In this document: piece after piece, positions 26,356 through 35,356 of the stretch
Layout of the letters: each line of letters begins with the position of its first letter
How positions within the stretch are numbered: position 1 is the first letter of the stretch
NCBI GenBank assembly: GCA_021323945.1
Contig: JAJPKA010000017.1
Location: forward strand, 95,990 to 159,989
Direction: 5' to 3'
Length of the DNA: 64,000 nucleotides
Source: Pseudomonadota bacterium
Lineage (GTDB): Bacteria; Desulfobacterota; Binatia; Binatales; Binataceae
Program-made: the position numbers and the translations under genes
The notes under the pieces: generated by a model
Told to the model about the DNA's origin: nothing
Databases searched by the model: none
The model's input: the letters and a program-made list of their open reading frames with translations, nothing else

Positions 26356-27633
26356 ATGGACCAGCTCAATTCTATCGAAGACCGTGCTGCGGGAAGTACC
26401 GGAAAGGCTTCTTCAGTCTACGTTCCACCCATCCAACGTACCAAAGGCCAGCCCGCCCCGATCGCGGCGAACGGTGGTTTGTCCTATATGGCGCTCGATC
26501 GCAACGGCGATGCTGGAACGGCTGCAGCGACTGAGGCCGCTCTCCGCCAGATTGCAGAGGGAAGAGGGCAAGCCGTCATCGACCTGCTGGACAAAGCCCC
26601 TCCAGGCCCCATTAGGACAAAGTGGGGTCTCGGGTTTCGTAGTTACTCAGAATGCCTGGAGTATATAGGCGCCAACAACATTAAGGCGCCCGAAGGCGGC
26701 ATAGCGCTTCCGCTGCGTTACACCATTTACGAGGAGCCCTCTTACTCGGTGGTACCCTCAAATGCTCTTTGGCGGGATCCGACACGTCAGGCTGAGGCGA
26801 AAGCGTTGCGCAAGGAAGAACAGGATATGGGTCGGCGTTCGCTGTATTTCCCGCAAATCTTGCGAGACGCTCGGCGAATTCGCGAGTACTACCCGGAGCT
26901 TTCGCTAAATACGCCGCAATGCATGGACAAGCTCGGCCTTGCCTTGGCGTACTGCGAGTCCAAGTGCAAGAACTTTTATGACGCAGCGGAAGTCGAACGC
27001 GTCTTTTACCCTGAGATGGAAAAACTTCTGTTGGAGTTTTTCCCCGACGCGACCGACGCGCTCGTCTATAATCACGACGTGTTTGACAAGGACTATACGG
27101 GTGACCGCACTGAGGATCAGGACAACAAAAACCCAGGCGTAAACGCCAACTATGCCTATCTGGTCCACAACGATCTGACTGACAACAGCGGCCGTGTGCG
27201 TTGCCGCGAGCTGCTCACCCGCAATCTACGAAACTTCGGGCGCGAGCAGCACTACACCGAGGAAGAAGCGGACGCCAAGATGTCGCGCCGTTTTATGTCA
27301 ATCAATCTCGCGAAGCCCATTGAGACCGTCCGGCAGAACCCCTTTGTGCTGTGTGCCTGGCCCTCCTTCGCGGATCAGCCTTACATTACGCATTATCGGA
27401 TCTATGATGACCGGGTCGGTGAAACTGCTCGTTTCACTTACCGCCCCAGCCACGAATGGTACTGGTTTCCGCTGCAGAAGCCGACTGAGGTTTCGATGCT
27501 CAAGTGCTACGACTCCATAACGGACGGTTCTGTCTCACGATGGTCTTTCCACAGTGCATGCATCGATCCGAGCGCGCCTGCTGACGCACCTTGCCGCAAG
27601 AACGTGGTGGTCCGCGCGTTCGTGTTCTTCTGA
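26356..27633 (+). CDS. CmcJ/NvfI-family oxidoreductase
   Basis: A 425-residue protein that I place in the CmcJ/NvfI (AsaB-like) family. The evidence is the H-x-D element (VHNDLTDNSG), then FMSINLAKPIETVRQNPFVLC, the basic strand near RIYDDRVGETARFTYRPSHEWYWFP, and the conserved ending FHSACIDPSAPADAPCRKNV with VRAFVFF. NvfI is an Fe(II)/2-oxoglutarate enzyme, and CmcJ partners CmcI in cephamycin 7-methoxylation. The reaction here is unknown. An unusually long N-terminal part of about 200 residues precedes the core. GAGGGA gives the start ATG 26356. The P450 gene lies upstream on the same strand. Confidence 0.75.
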   Translation: MDQLNSIEDRAAGSTGKASSVYVPPIQRTKGQPAPIAANGGLSYMALDRNGDAGTAAATEAALRQIAEGRGQAVIDLLDKAPPGPIRTKWGLGFRSYSECLEYIGANNIKAPEGGIALPLRYTIYEEPSYSVVPSNALWRDPTRQAEAKALRKEEQDMGRRSLYFPQILRDARRIREYYPELSLNTPQCMDKLGLALAYCESKCKNFYDAAEVERVFYPEMEKLLLEFFPDATDALVYNHDVFDKDYTGDRTEDQDNKNPGVNANYAYLVHNDLTDNSGRVRCRELLTRNLRNFGREQHYTEEEADAKMSRRFMSINLAKPIETVRQNPFVLCAWPSFADQPYITHYRIYDDRVGETARFTYRPSHEWYWFPLQKPTEVSMLKCYDSITDGSVSRWSFHSACIDPSAPADAPCRKNVVVRAFVFF

Positions 27634-27999
27634 GCCGGGAGTGGCGGCTATCGTCAGCGTGTACGCTCGAACTCTCGCGCGAGTCATAAGCAGTAGCGCG
27701 CGGCGGCTTTGTGTGAAATTGCGTCCGCCTTATGCAACGCGCTCGTCGCACCGCCCACGAAGGTCTGCAAGACGGTGAACGGATTATTGGCTTCGACCGT
27801 GCCGGGTGCCTTTGAGACTTTCAGAGAAGAAAATATCAGGGGTGCCCGTGGTCGTATCGGGCACAACTCAACAGGCGAGCGACAAAAGCACAGATTCGTT
27901 CGGAATAACGTTCGGATTAGAACCCGCCGGGGTCGCGCGCTCAAAGAGCGCGTTGAACTAATCAGATGTGCACAAGCGGGCGCCTGGCAAGGGAGGACA
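27634..27999. other. Convergent intergenic region with two hairpins
   Basis: There is no supported gene. Two stem-loops lie here: GTGCCCG (27842-27848) with CGGGCAC (27858-27864), and CGCGCTC (27936-27942) with GAGCGCG (27946-27952) around AAA. Both lie between converging genes and may end transcription, although neither has a T-tract. Confidence 0.4.
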
Positions 28000-28260
28000 T
28001 CAGAGCAGAACCGGCGTTACAATATGCCCTATTGCGCGGTCGATGTCAGCTTCGGTGGCCTGACGAAATAGGTCGGTCGGAGATTCGCATTTAAGACATT
28101 GGCGGAATTCGGCCTCGTAGATCTGACGCTCACCTTCACTCAGCTGATAACGAATCAGGGCGCCGTCGAGCTCCGCCTTTTCCTGCTCAGTCATGGCGTA
28201 ATGGACCCATCCACAGGCGCCACACGCCAGTAGCTTTCGATTGGTGAGTGATCTGGGCAT
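28000..28260 (-). CDS. Small zinc-ribbon-like hypothetical protein
   Basis: 86 residues with a paired-cysteine pattern: ACGACGWVHYAM near the start and QCLKCESP near residue 54, which would bind one zinc ion in a ribbon. A basic N-terminus (MPRSLTNRKLL) and an acidic helical centre complete it. Small proteins with this CxxCGWVHY motif are widespread but uncharacterised. ATG 28260 is the only sensible start. It is 56 bases downstream of the beta-sandwich protein gene on the same strand. Confidence 0.6.
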   Translation of the reverse strand: MPRSLTNRKLLACGACGWVHYAMTEQEKAELDGALIRYQLSEGERQIYEAEFRQCLKCESPTDLFRQATEADIDRAIGHIVTPVLL

Positions 28261-28316
28261 TCTTTGCAGGTGGCTCCGTATAAATTTAAACGGCCACCCG
28301 TGGATTCTATCGCTGG

Positions 28317-28964
28317 TCAGCCCAGAACGATAGAGAAATTCTTGCCTTGGTTATTGTCCCAGCGAACAAACTCGTCGCCCTCAATCGGCGTATTGCTCCG
28401 CAGAAGCTGAAAACAATATTCGACGGTTGCACCGCGAGGACCCCATACGCGTCCGACAAAACGGCGGGGCAGCGGCACGGTCTGCACGAGTTCGTAAATC
28501 GCTTCGTCGGCCAAGCCCTCTCCCTCGATATCATGACCGGGCGCATTGGCCGGTACCTGTAACGGCAGCCCCTCGAGGTGTGCCTGCGTCCAATTCGGAG
28601 CTGCCCATCCACCTACGCTCCAGAGGACCCGGACCTCGGTTATCTGGCCCTCGTGATCGAGATATTCGACTTCGTTCGAAACGATCTCTTCGGTATAGAT
28701 CTGCGTAAAACCTTCGTGATGCTCGCCGCCGCCGCCGAAATGATAATGCAGCAGATAATTGGGCTTGCCGTCGAGATAACGGGGAATTTCGATTATCGCC
28801 TGCCGGACACGCGGGTGCGTCCCCGACACCACCTGCATCACTTCGGCTTCATCTTTGGCATTACTGAAGTCGGCCGCAGTACCAATCGGAGACCAGGTGT
28901 ACCTAATCTCGACGCTATCGATACGATCGTTTGGATCGACCCAAACTTTTGCCATCTGGAACAT
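28317..28964 (-). CDS. Hypothetical protein, tandem beta-sandwich (CBM-like) pattern
   Basis: 215 residues with no signal peptide. Two halves look related: the first contains VEIRYTWSP and PNYLLHYHFGG, the second TEVRVLWSVGGWAAPNW and TVEYCFQLLRSN, ending in RWDNNQGKNFSIVL, which resembles the last strand of starch-binding or Ig-like carbohydrate modules. That suggests two beta-sandwich domains binding a sugar or polymer inside the cell, or a subunit of a larger complex. GAGGAG nine bases upstream fixes ATG 28964. It is the first gene of a two-gene unit with the zinc-ribbon protein. I do not recognise a named family. Confidence 0.6.
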   Translation of the reverse strand: MFQMAKVWVDPNDRIDSVEIRYTWSPIGTAADFSNAKDEAEVMQVVSGTHPRVRQAIIEIPRYLDGKPNYLLHYHFGGGGEHHEGFTQIYTEEIVSNEVEYLDHEGQITEVRVLWSVGGWAAPNWTQAHLEGLPLQVPANAPGHDIEGEGLADEAIYELVQTVPLPRRFVGRVWGPRGATVEYCFQLLRSNTPIEGDEFVRWDNNQGKNFSIVLG

Positions 28965-29070
28965 GGCACTGCTCCTCAGTGAAGGTGTTGCTGTTCCCCG
29001 TGTTCGTTCTTCAGGCCGACTGCGCTACGCATACTTATGATCGCGATATGAGGTCAAGCTTTGCGCTCTT

Positions 29071-29382
29071 TTAAACGGGCTTGAGCGCCGCCGGGTCACA
29101 CAGATTCATTTTAACCTCGAACGTCTGCACCCTCGGCACTCCCATCAACAGGGGCGTAATTCGACTAAATAGCTCCCGTGCGATTTCACCGTTGGCATAA
29201 GCGGCAAGGTCTTCCTGATTTTCCCAAGTGGTGATGCCCACTATTTCGTTGCCATGACGTAAAACCTGCTGGAGGATACAACCTTTTTGCTGCTTCACGC
29301 GTTGGGCAAAGTCGGACAGAATCGCCCAGGCCTCGTCATACTTGCCTTGTTGAATTTCTCCAAAAAAAAGACGCGTGTGCAT
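29071..29382 (-). CDS. Antibiotic biosynthesis monooxygenase (ABM)-like protein
   Basis: 103 residues with a dimeric ferredoxin-like pattern: an N-terminal strand (TRLFFGEIQQGKYDEAWAIL), a GCILQQVLRHGNEIVGITTWENQEDL segment typical of YgiN/ABM domains, and a helix-strand ending. Members oxidise quinones or polyketides without cofactor, or act as small stress proteins. A strong AAGGAGA site precedes ATG 29382. It is the same strand as the two genes downstream, separated by about 100 bases. Confidence 0.72.
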   Translation of the reverse strand: MHTRLFFGEIQQGKYDEAWAILSDFAQRVKQQKGCILQQVLRHGNEIVGITTWENQEDLAAYANGEIARELFSRITPLLMGVPRVQTFEVKMNLCDPAALKPV

Positions 29383-29587
29383 GGCTATCTCCTTAGCTGA
29401 ACCAAGCCGCCTATACCACCTTTGCGTCCAGGTTTACAAATGTGAAACGACCATCTCCGATTCATGGCATCGGCTCGAGTCGATGCGCATAATCGGTCAG
29501 CGGCGACCCCCGCCGACGCACAGTCACAAACGCGTCAGATCCGGCCACGAAAGCAGACTACCGGGCACCAGGGTTGACCTAAGGCTA

Positions 29588-30139
29588 TTAGCTGCCCCTT
29601 GCTGGAATTGGGACAAGTATCTGTCTCCGGACGCCGCGGCGTACGACGGTAAGGTATACAATCTCGCCCGGTTGGGCCTGACGTATTTTGTTTTCGTAGT
29701 CCAGGTAATTCCTGACACGATCGCCGTCTGCAGCGATGATCAGGTCACCGCCGATTCCGTCGGGGAGCGAGTTGGTGAGGGGCAACAGCAGCATCGCCGG
29801 CGGAAACGCCATCGCCCCGACCACTATCATCCCCGATAGCATTTCTTTCGGCATCTTTCGAGCAGCAAGCAAGCCCGCCTTAGCCGCCGGGCTGCCTTTT
29901 TTTACGTCAACGACGAGCAGTCCAGCAGCTGGCGCGCCGGATTTCAACGGTCGCTCGTCCGGACGGAGCGTAACGCCCAATAAGTAATCCTCCAATGTGG
30001 CTCGGGCCAGGTAGTCATGCAACGAACGCAGATGTGGATTGAAGTCATCGTTGGAGCAGTACCCGCGACTAACCGAGCCGATTATGAAGGCTAAAGTGGC
30101 GAGCCACGGCCAAACTCGAAACTGGCGAAAATAATGCAC
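29588..30139 (-). CDS. Exported PDZ-domain protein
   Basis: 183 residues. An N-terminal signal or anchor segment (WPWLATLAFIIGSVSRGYCSN) is followed by a PDZ domain. The carboxylate-binding loop region is LLGVTLRPDE with GLLVVDVKKGSPAAKAGL, and the C-terminal half contains GGDLIIAADGDRVRNYLDYENKI and GEIVYLTVVRRG, as in DegP/HtrA PDZ domains. Between the two halves is a hydrophobic insert of about 25 residues (MLSGMIVVGAMAFPPAMLLL) not normal for PDZ, possibly a membrane-touching loop. There is no protease domain. The start appears to be GTG 30139, without a clear ribosome site. Confidence 0.65.
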   Translation of the reverse strand: MHYFRQFRVWPWLATLAFIIGSVSRGYCSNDDFNPHLRSLHDYLARATLEDYLLGVTLRPDERPLKSGAPAAGLLVVDVKKGSPAAKAGLLAARKMPKEMLSGMIVVGAMAFPPAMLLLPLTNSLPDGIGGDLIIAADGDRVRNYLDYENKIRQAQPGEIVYLTVVRRGVRRQILVPIPARGS

Positions 30140-30683
30140 AACTGGCTACCGACCCGCTAGCAACAGCGCCGTTACTGGCCCGCGTGTGCTTTAGGCACAG
30201 CGAGCGCAATTCCACCCGTATAATCCATCATAGGCATTACCTTCCCAGTCATACCAGTGCGCAGGAGAGCAAGATGGCCCGCCGCTAATTTAGGACCCGA
30301 TTCGAGCAATAGCTGAGTAAGCTTCCTTCTGACCTGTAATGCGTTCTGAACAAGAAGATCGCTGAACAACCCAAACTAAGGTGAAGCCGACGAAAACTTC
30401 CTCCCCCGATAGAGCATTTGGGGACGAACGCAGGCTCTGATCAATCCTTCTTGCTGACGAGGTCTCCGCATTTATGCGGCGCTACCGCTACCATTGTTTA
30501 TTGCCGCGTGTTGATGATTTTCGCAGCTTCGGCGAGGTCGGAGACCAACCGAAGAGGTATGGTTTGGTGATGCTCCGCCTGAGGGCAACACCCGAGACTT
30601 GAACACTCAGCTTAAAATTCGACGAGTTGAATTTAAACGAAAAACTGTTCGCTTATCACCTTCATTGCCGCGTGCAATGGCCT
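30140..30683. other. Gene-free interval
   Basis: No supported coding region lies between the PDZ protein and the acetyltransferase. A 65-residue minus-strand frame has no ribosome site or family pattern. Confidence 0.35.
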
Positions 30684-31319
30684 TCAAACACTCGCGGATG
30701 CGATCGAAAACTCATCCTCAGTTCGTTGCAGTTCAGGCCAGCTGCTGGCGTCAGGAGCCGGCGAGTGCTGCGCGCCATGGCGACCGCCGACTCGCGACAA
30801 AGGGCGAAACAAACGATGAATACCGCAGGAAACCAAAAGCGGCCTGAAACCTCGTCGCACCAGGAACTCGAGCGCCACACGATTTGACCCCAAAACATCG
30901 GCTGACAATTGCTTCACCCCCCAGTGTTCAGCCAATCGCACAACATGTTCGAGTAACAGGGCCCCGACCCCCTGGTGGCGTTGTCCATCGAGAACGCTGA
31001 GCGCGCAATCCGCGTTGCGTCCATCGGCTGCCGAGATATAGCTCGCTTCTCCAACGATTTCTTCGTCAAGTCTCCCGTCGGCCAAGGTTGCAACGATGGT
31101 AGCATGTTCGAGGAAATTCGGATGCGTAATGTACTCCAACTCCCGTGCAGTAAATGAATTGCGGAAACCAAGAAACCGCAAGTAACGAGACTCAGGAGTC
31201 ATTTCTTGAAAATACTTGGCGAGCCGTTGCGCGTCCTCGGAACGGACTGCGCGGACGATTACTTTGTTACCGCTTTTCAGAGTGCTTTCTACGCGATAGT
31301 TACGAAGATCAAGCGACAT
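30684..31319 (-). CDS. GNAT-family N-acetyltransferase
   Basis: 211 residues. The acetyl-CoA fold is visible at about 17-165: VIVRAVRSEDAQRLAKYFQ, a motif A-like region ALSVLDGQRHQGVGALLLEHVVRLAEHWGV (pyrophosphate-binding Q/RxxGxG/A as QGVGAL) and SNRVALEFLVRRGF. The sequence resembles the acetyltransferase module of Pat/AcuA-like protein lysine acetyltransferases. After residue 170 the protein becomes low-complexity and unlike GNAT ends, suggesting a late frameshift or a replaced C-terminus. GAGGAGGG precedes ATG 31319. Confidence 0.8.
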   Translation of the reverse strand: MSLDLRNYRVESTLKSGNKVIVRAVRSEDAQRLAKYFQEMTPESRYLRFLGFRNSFTARELEYITHPNFLEHATIVATLADGRLDEEIVGEASYISAADGRNADCALSVLDGQRHQGVGALLLEHVVRLAEHWGVKQLSADVLGSNRVALEFLVRRGFRPLLVSCGIHRLFRPLSRVGGRHGAQHSPAPDASSWPELQRTEDEFSIASASV

Positions 31320-32138
31320 ATAAGGCCCTCCTCGACTGTGCGTCAGGCGAATGTTGGCGAGCGAGACCGCGGAAAGCGCGAAGCGATTTGCATTTTGAAA
31401 GGCCTCGGGACCGTGAAAGCTTGAAGTTTTTGCCCATCTTTCAACGTCCTCTCATGCAACAATATCCGTGCCTGTTGTAGGCGCAGCCCGGACTCATATT
31501 CAGATGGCAACCGCGTGACCGCGCAGGAGCCGGACATTGCAGCCTGTCTTATCGACCAGCAGAAGCTGCTGATTTAACCAATTGCATGGTGGTTTATTCT
31601 GAAAACTGAGAAATCCGACAGGGAGCTCAACCGCCAGGGAACCTCATCGCACCGGGAACGACCGCTCCATACCTGCTTCGCATGGTTGAGGACGATGAGT
31701 TCTTTGACCGAACAGACTAGTGCTTTCTGACGAGGAGCCCCGCGCCGCCATGCGCCGGTTTTGGGTAAACTGGCCTCTATTCAGGACCAGTGCAGACCCC
31801 GGGGAGTCTTTCTCGTACTCATCTACGGGCGCCTGTCGCAATCCCCTTGGTTTTTGGCACGCTATTGCAAGCGCGTTTCCGCGGCCAGCGTGCTGAGGAG
31901 CAAGTTAATGATAGCCCGCCGTACATAACTGAGACGGGAAACGAGTCCGTAGCTATTGTCCGAAGCATGAAGCTGCAGGGCGCGTGGCTCCATGATTAGT
32001 TCCAAGCTCGCTTCACCGGTCGGATTCAAAAGACATTGGTAAGATCTGCTTGGCGCCGTCGATATTATCGTCTCGGCGTTAACTGCTATCGATAGAGCCT
32101 TTTCCGTGGAGTTTGTCCCATCGGGTTAGCCCAGTGCA
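31320..32138. other. Gene-free interval of about 820 bases
   Basis: No frame here has a ribosome site and protein-like composition. The region belongs to the gene-poor middle of the window and may contain decayed sequence I cannot identify. Confidence 0.35.
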
Positions 32139-32231
32139 TTAACCGAACAGCCAGCGAGCGGCTAGTACAAATGCAACAATGATGAGGGCGGTAAGGAAGT
32201 CGCGAAGATTAACAGGATCGATCGCAATCAT
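32139..32231 (-). CDS. Putative 30-residue single-span membrane protein
   Basis: A very short frame beginning ATG 32231 encodes MIAIDPVNLRDFLTALII followed by VAFVLAARWLFG. About 18 hydrophobic residues are flanked by Arg and Trp, as in small membrane peptides. A strong GGGAGGG site lies nine bases before the ATG, which is the main reason to believe it. A longer frame extends upstream, but that part is basic and unprotein-like. No family is recognised and the function is unknown. Confidence 0.4.
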   Translation of the reverse strand: MIAIDPVNLRDFLTALIIVAFVLAARWLFG

Positions 32232-33210
32232 TGCTGACCCTCCCATCCCGACATTGACATTCGGTGAACACAGGTAAGTCCGCAGGCCAACTTTGGCAGA
32301 GCATCGTTCCCTGCGGATCACAAAGCTCGCCTCGATACGCGATTGACCCCCAAGGGCGAGGGGCTCTTGCAAGGCGTTCGATCGGCGTGTTTGCAGAGAG
32401 TATCTGTCTCGGGGCTGCCTTAAACCATACTTCCAGTCAGCGCACAAGAGCTGAGTGTAGACACACTGAGAGCGTGAGCGGCGATGACCCACTCTTCGCG
32501 CCGGGTGAGCAGGATGTTCACGCGGAACAACTGCCTCAGAGCGACCGCATCGGGTGCGACGCTTCGGTCTTCTTTCGATCGTATCGACCGCTTGCTCGCG
32601 CCGCTCATATTGGCGGGCTGTCGTCGAATGTAATCAGGGGAATTCCGGCTGGCTGACGGTTTGGCATGGGGGCGCTCGAGAGATTTCGTTGGCCGCGGTT
32701 CGCTTTTAAGGCGTTTCAGCAAATTCGAAATCCTGTGGCGGCGAAGAACGCCGAAGTCAGGGAAAAACGATTGACCTCCATTGAGGAGACTTCCGACACC
32801 GCCGATGGACTATGGCCGCGTCAAATGACCTAGTTTGGCATTTCCATGTCGCCCCCTTTAATCTTCGCTCCCGCAACCGAAGCCTTAGCATTATCCACAC
32901 CCAGTCCCGGAAGATCTTTCGTGCTAACGCGAATAACGGCGAGCTATACGCTTCCGCTCCCGCTCATCGGGCCGCGCCAAAGATCGATTTGCAGCTTTAG
33001 CTGGTCGGATGCAGTGCCCTCCGGCGTTTTGCGCCCTGTCGTTGATTATCCGGGCAGCGGGTGCCTGGAGCCAAGGTCCTTTGCTTGAAATCAGATGAAC
33101 AGCAGGTGAGAGTTTGTTTGTAAGCGCATAAAAATCGATTTATTGATTAAAGTTAACAAAGCGCGATCAGACCTGGATAGAAGATAACTCTGACTAGTAG
33201 GAGTAGCCTC
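32232..33210. other. Gene-free interval of about 980 bases
   Basis: No gene is supported. Frames of 80-130 residues occur but have Arg/Ser-rich shadow composition. The last 130 bases are AT-rich (around 33110-33190) and probably hold the promoter of the alcohol dehydrogenase gene, whose ribosome site AGGAG lies just before 33211. Confidence 0.35.
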
Positions 33211-34305
33211 GTGCAGATCAAAGCAGCAGTTTTGCGTGAGATGAATCAGCCGCTTAGCATCGAAGAAATCGAGATCGATCAACCTGCCGCTCACGAGGTG
33301 CTGGTAAGAACCGTCGCGAGTGGCGTCTGTCACAGCGATCTCCACTGTGTTCGGGGAAACCTGCCGACGCGCGTTCCCGCTGTCCTAGGTCATGAACCAG
33401 CCGGCATCGTCGAAGCGGTCGGCAGCGAGGTGAGCACGGTCAAGCCGGGCGATCACGTAATCGCCTGCACTTCGATTTACTGCGGTGATTGTGTGCAATG
33501 CCTCTCCGGACGTCCGCATCTATGTGTTAATCGTGCCGCCTGCCGACGTCCAAAAGGGGCCTCACCAAGATTGTCACAGAATGGTCTGCCAATTGACCAG
33601 TTCGCCGATCTGGCTGCGTTTGCGGAAAAGATGCTGGTGCACGAGCGGGCGGTAATCAAAATCGGAGAAGACATACCGCTCGACCGCGCGGCGCTTCTCG
33701 GGTGCGCCGTTACGACCGGCGTCGGTGCGGCTTTAAACACGGCCGATGTGCGCGCGGGCTCGTCTGTGGCGGTGTTCGGAGCGGGTGGGGTTGGTACCTC
33801 AATTATACAGGGGGCCCGGATCGCTGGAGCGCGTCAGATAATAGCCGTTGATTTACTGGACAATAAGCTCGACAATGCTCGTCACTTTGGCGCAACACAC
33901 GTTGTTAACGCGTCCAAAGTTGACCCGGTAAAGCAAATCAAGGCCCTCAGTGAGGGCGGTGTCGATTACTCGTTCGAGGCTATTGGCCACCCCAAAGTGC
34001 TGGAGCAAGCTTTTTACTGTCTGGCCCCCCGGGGTATTTGCACTCTGGTCGGTGCCATTCCGACTGGTCAGAAAGTTGAGTTGATCGCCGGTCATTTCTA
34101 CGTCGAGAAACAGATTCGCGGTTGCTTCATGGGTTCCAACCGTTTCCATATTGACATGCCGCGTTACCTTGAGCTTTATCGGCAAGGTCGGTTGAATCTG
34201 GACGACATGGTAACTCGTCGCGGCCGTCTGGAAGATGTCAACGAGGCGTTTCGAGCCATGGAAGCAGGGGAAGTAACCCGCACCGTCCTGCTGCTGGCTA
34301 GCTGA
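33211..34305 (+). CDS. Zinc-dependent alcohol dehydrogenase (class III-like)
   Basis: A 364-residue medium-chain dehydrogenase/reductase. Catalytic zinc ligands are Cys40 (GVCHSD), His61-Glu62 (LGHEPAG) and the later Cys in LLGCAVTTG. The structural zinc site is complete (Cys91, 94, 97, 105). The NAD-binding fold shows VAVFGAGGVG and an acidic end of strand 2 in IIAVDLLDNKL, which favours NAD over NADP. The overall pattern follows class III/glutathione-dependent formaldehyde or mycothiol-type dehydrogenases, though the typical PKGASPRL-containing loop here is less usual. Start is GTG 33211 with AGGAG upstream. It stands alone on the plus strand. Confidence 0.91.
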   Translation: MQIKAAVLREMNQPLSIEEIEIDQPAAHEVLVRTVASGVCHSDLHCVRGNLPTRVPAVLGHEPAGIVEAVGSEVSTVKPGDHVIACTSIYCGDCVQCLSGRPHLCVNRAACRRPKGASPRLSQNGLPIDQFADLAAFAEKMLVHERAVIKIGEDIPLDRAALLGCAVTTGVGAALNTADVRAGSSVAVFGAGGVGTSIIQGARIAGARQIIAVDLLDNKLDNARHFGATHVVNASKVDPVKQIKALSEGGVDYSFEAIGHPKVLEQAFYCLAPRGICTLVGAIPTGQKVELIAGHFYVEKQIRGCFMGSNRFHIDMPRYLELYRQGRLNLDDMVTRRGRLEDVNEAFRAMEAGEVTRTVLLLAS

Positions 34306-34380
34306 ACGGGCAGCTTGACCGTTCGGCCGATCCACCTCGGTATGTGGCGCCCTGCCCGAACCCTCTCACCAGCCAGGTCC

Positions 34381-35334
34381 TTATCGCTCGCGCAGAACCG
34401 GCGCGTTTTCAGCTTGCCAAGAACCGTCCACTCGTAGGCGCGTTTCAAGAAATGCGACCAGATCGTCGACATTGGCCGAGGTCAGGATTCCGGCAAACGA
34501 CGGCATATTCCCGCCTCCGTTAAGGATTCGGATCTTAATCTCGATGACGCTAAGGCGACGTGCCACGCTGCTAAGATTAGGTCCTCTCGAGCCGCCATGC
34601 CCCTCGATTGTGTGGCAAAATTCGCATCCTTTGTCATGGAACAGTTGCGCACCGCTTATCACCGAGGGATCGTGTGAACGCACCAGACTGGCGGGCAGCG
34701 CTGGAGCATTGAAATCGGGTGACCAGGGCGAAATTGAACCCTCAATCCAAAAGGCGAGAATCGTCACAACCACCATAATTACCACTGCAACCGCCCAGGG
34801 GCGCCGAGCGGGATGGCGTTCGCCCTTGTTCCACAGTACGGGAACCAGGAGAAGGAAAACGAAGGCACTCAGCGGCGCCAGGATCATGAAGGCGGACTCC
34901 AGTCCGCGTGGTAGGAGGGCAAGTACCGCAAAGTACCAGAGCATGTACCAGTCGGGACGCGGATCATTGGCGAGCACACTGGGGTTAGGAGGGTTGTTGA
35001 GAGCGAGCGGACCGACGAAATAGGCTAGCCCAACTATTGTCAACACCACAGCGAAAGCCACAACCACATCGCGCCAGGCCGCATCAGGCCAGAAGGGTAC
35101 GCCATGGTCAGTGAGCAATTTCTCGTATTGCGCACGATAGGTCTTCGGATCGACCCGTACGCCAGGCACCGGAGGAGCTGAAATACCGTCGTGGAAAACC
35201 AGGAGGAAATGCAGGCCGACCACCGTAAAGATAGCTGCGGGCAGGAAGAAGACATGAAAAGCTAAAAAGCGGCTTAGGGTTGCTCCGCCGAGAGTTTTAC
35301 CTCCGAGCAAAAAGCGGGCGAGATATTTACCCAC
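34381..35334 (-). pseudogene. 5'-truncated cytochrome b fused to cytochrome c domain
   Basis: The frame of 317 residues begins in the middle of a bc-complex cytochrome b, just before helix D: the His27-x14-His42 pair (FLAFHVFFLPAAIFTVVGLH) is present, but helices A-C with the other two heme ligands are missing. It continues through the Qo-region helices (NDPRPDWYMLWYFAVLALLP) and ends in a cytochrome c domain with C237-E-F-C-H241 and a Met ligand in NMPSFAG. A natural b6/subunit IV split would fall after helix D, so this is not that. The 5' end abuts coxB after only about 22 bases, suggesting a deletion that joined the two. The GTG start has no ribosome site. It is probably inactive. Confidence 0.75.
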
Positions 35335-35356
35335 CTAGGGGGTTCGCCCTATCATC

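Noticed and set aside
27709-28071. 120-residue plus-strand frame after the CmcJ/NvfI-type gene
   Set aside because: It crosses two hairpins and the end of the converging zinc-ribbon gene, and has no ribosome site.
31855-31869. TGGCACG-N3-TTGCA resembling a sigma-54 promoter
   Set aside because: Spacing between the GG and GC elements is 9 instead of 10 bases, and no gene follows within a sensible distance.
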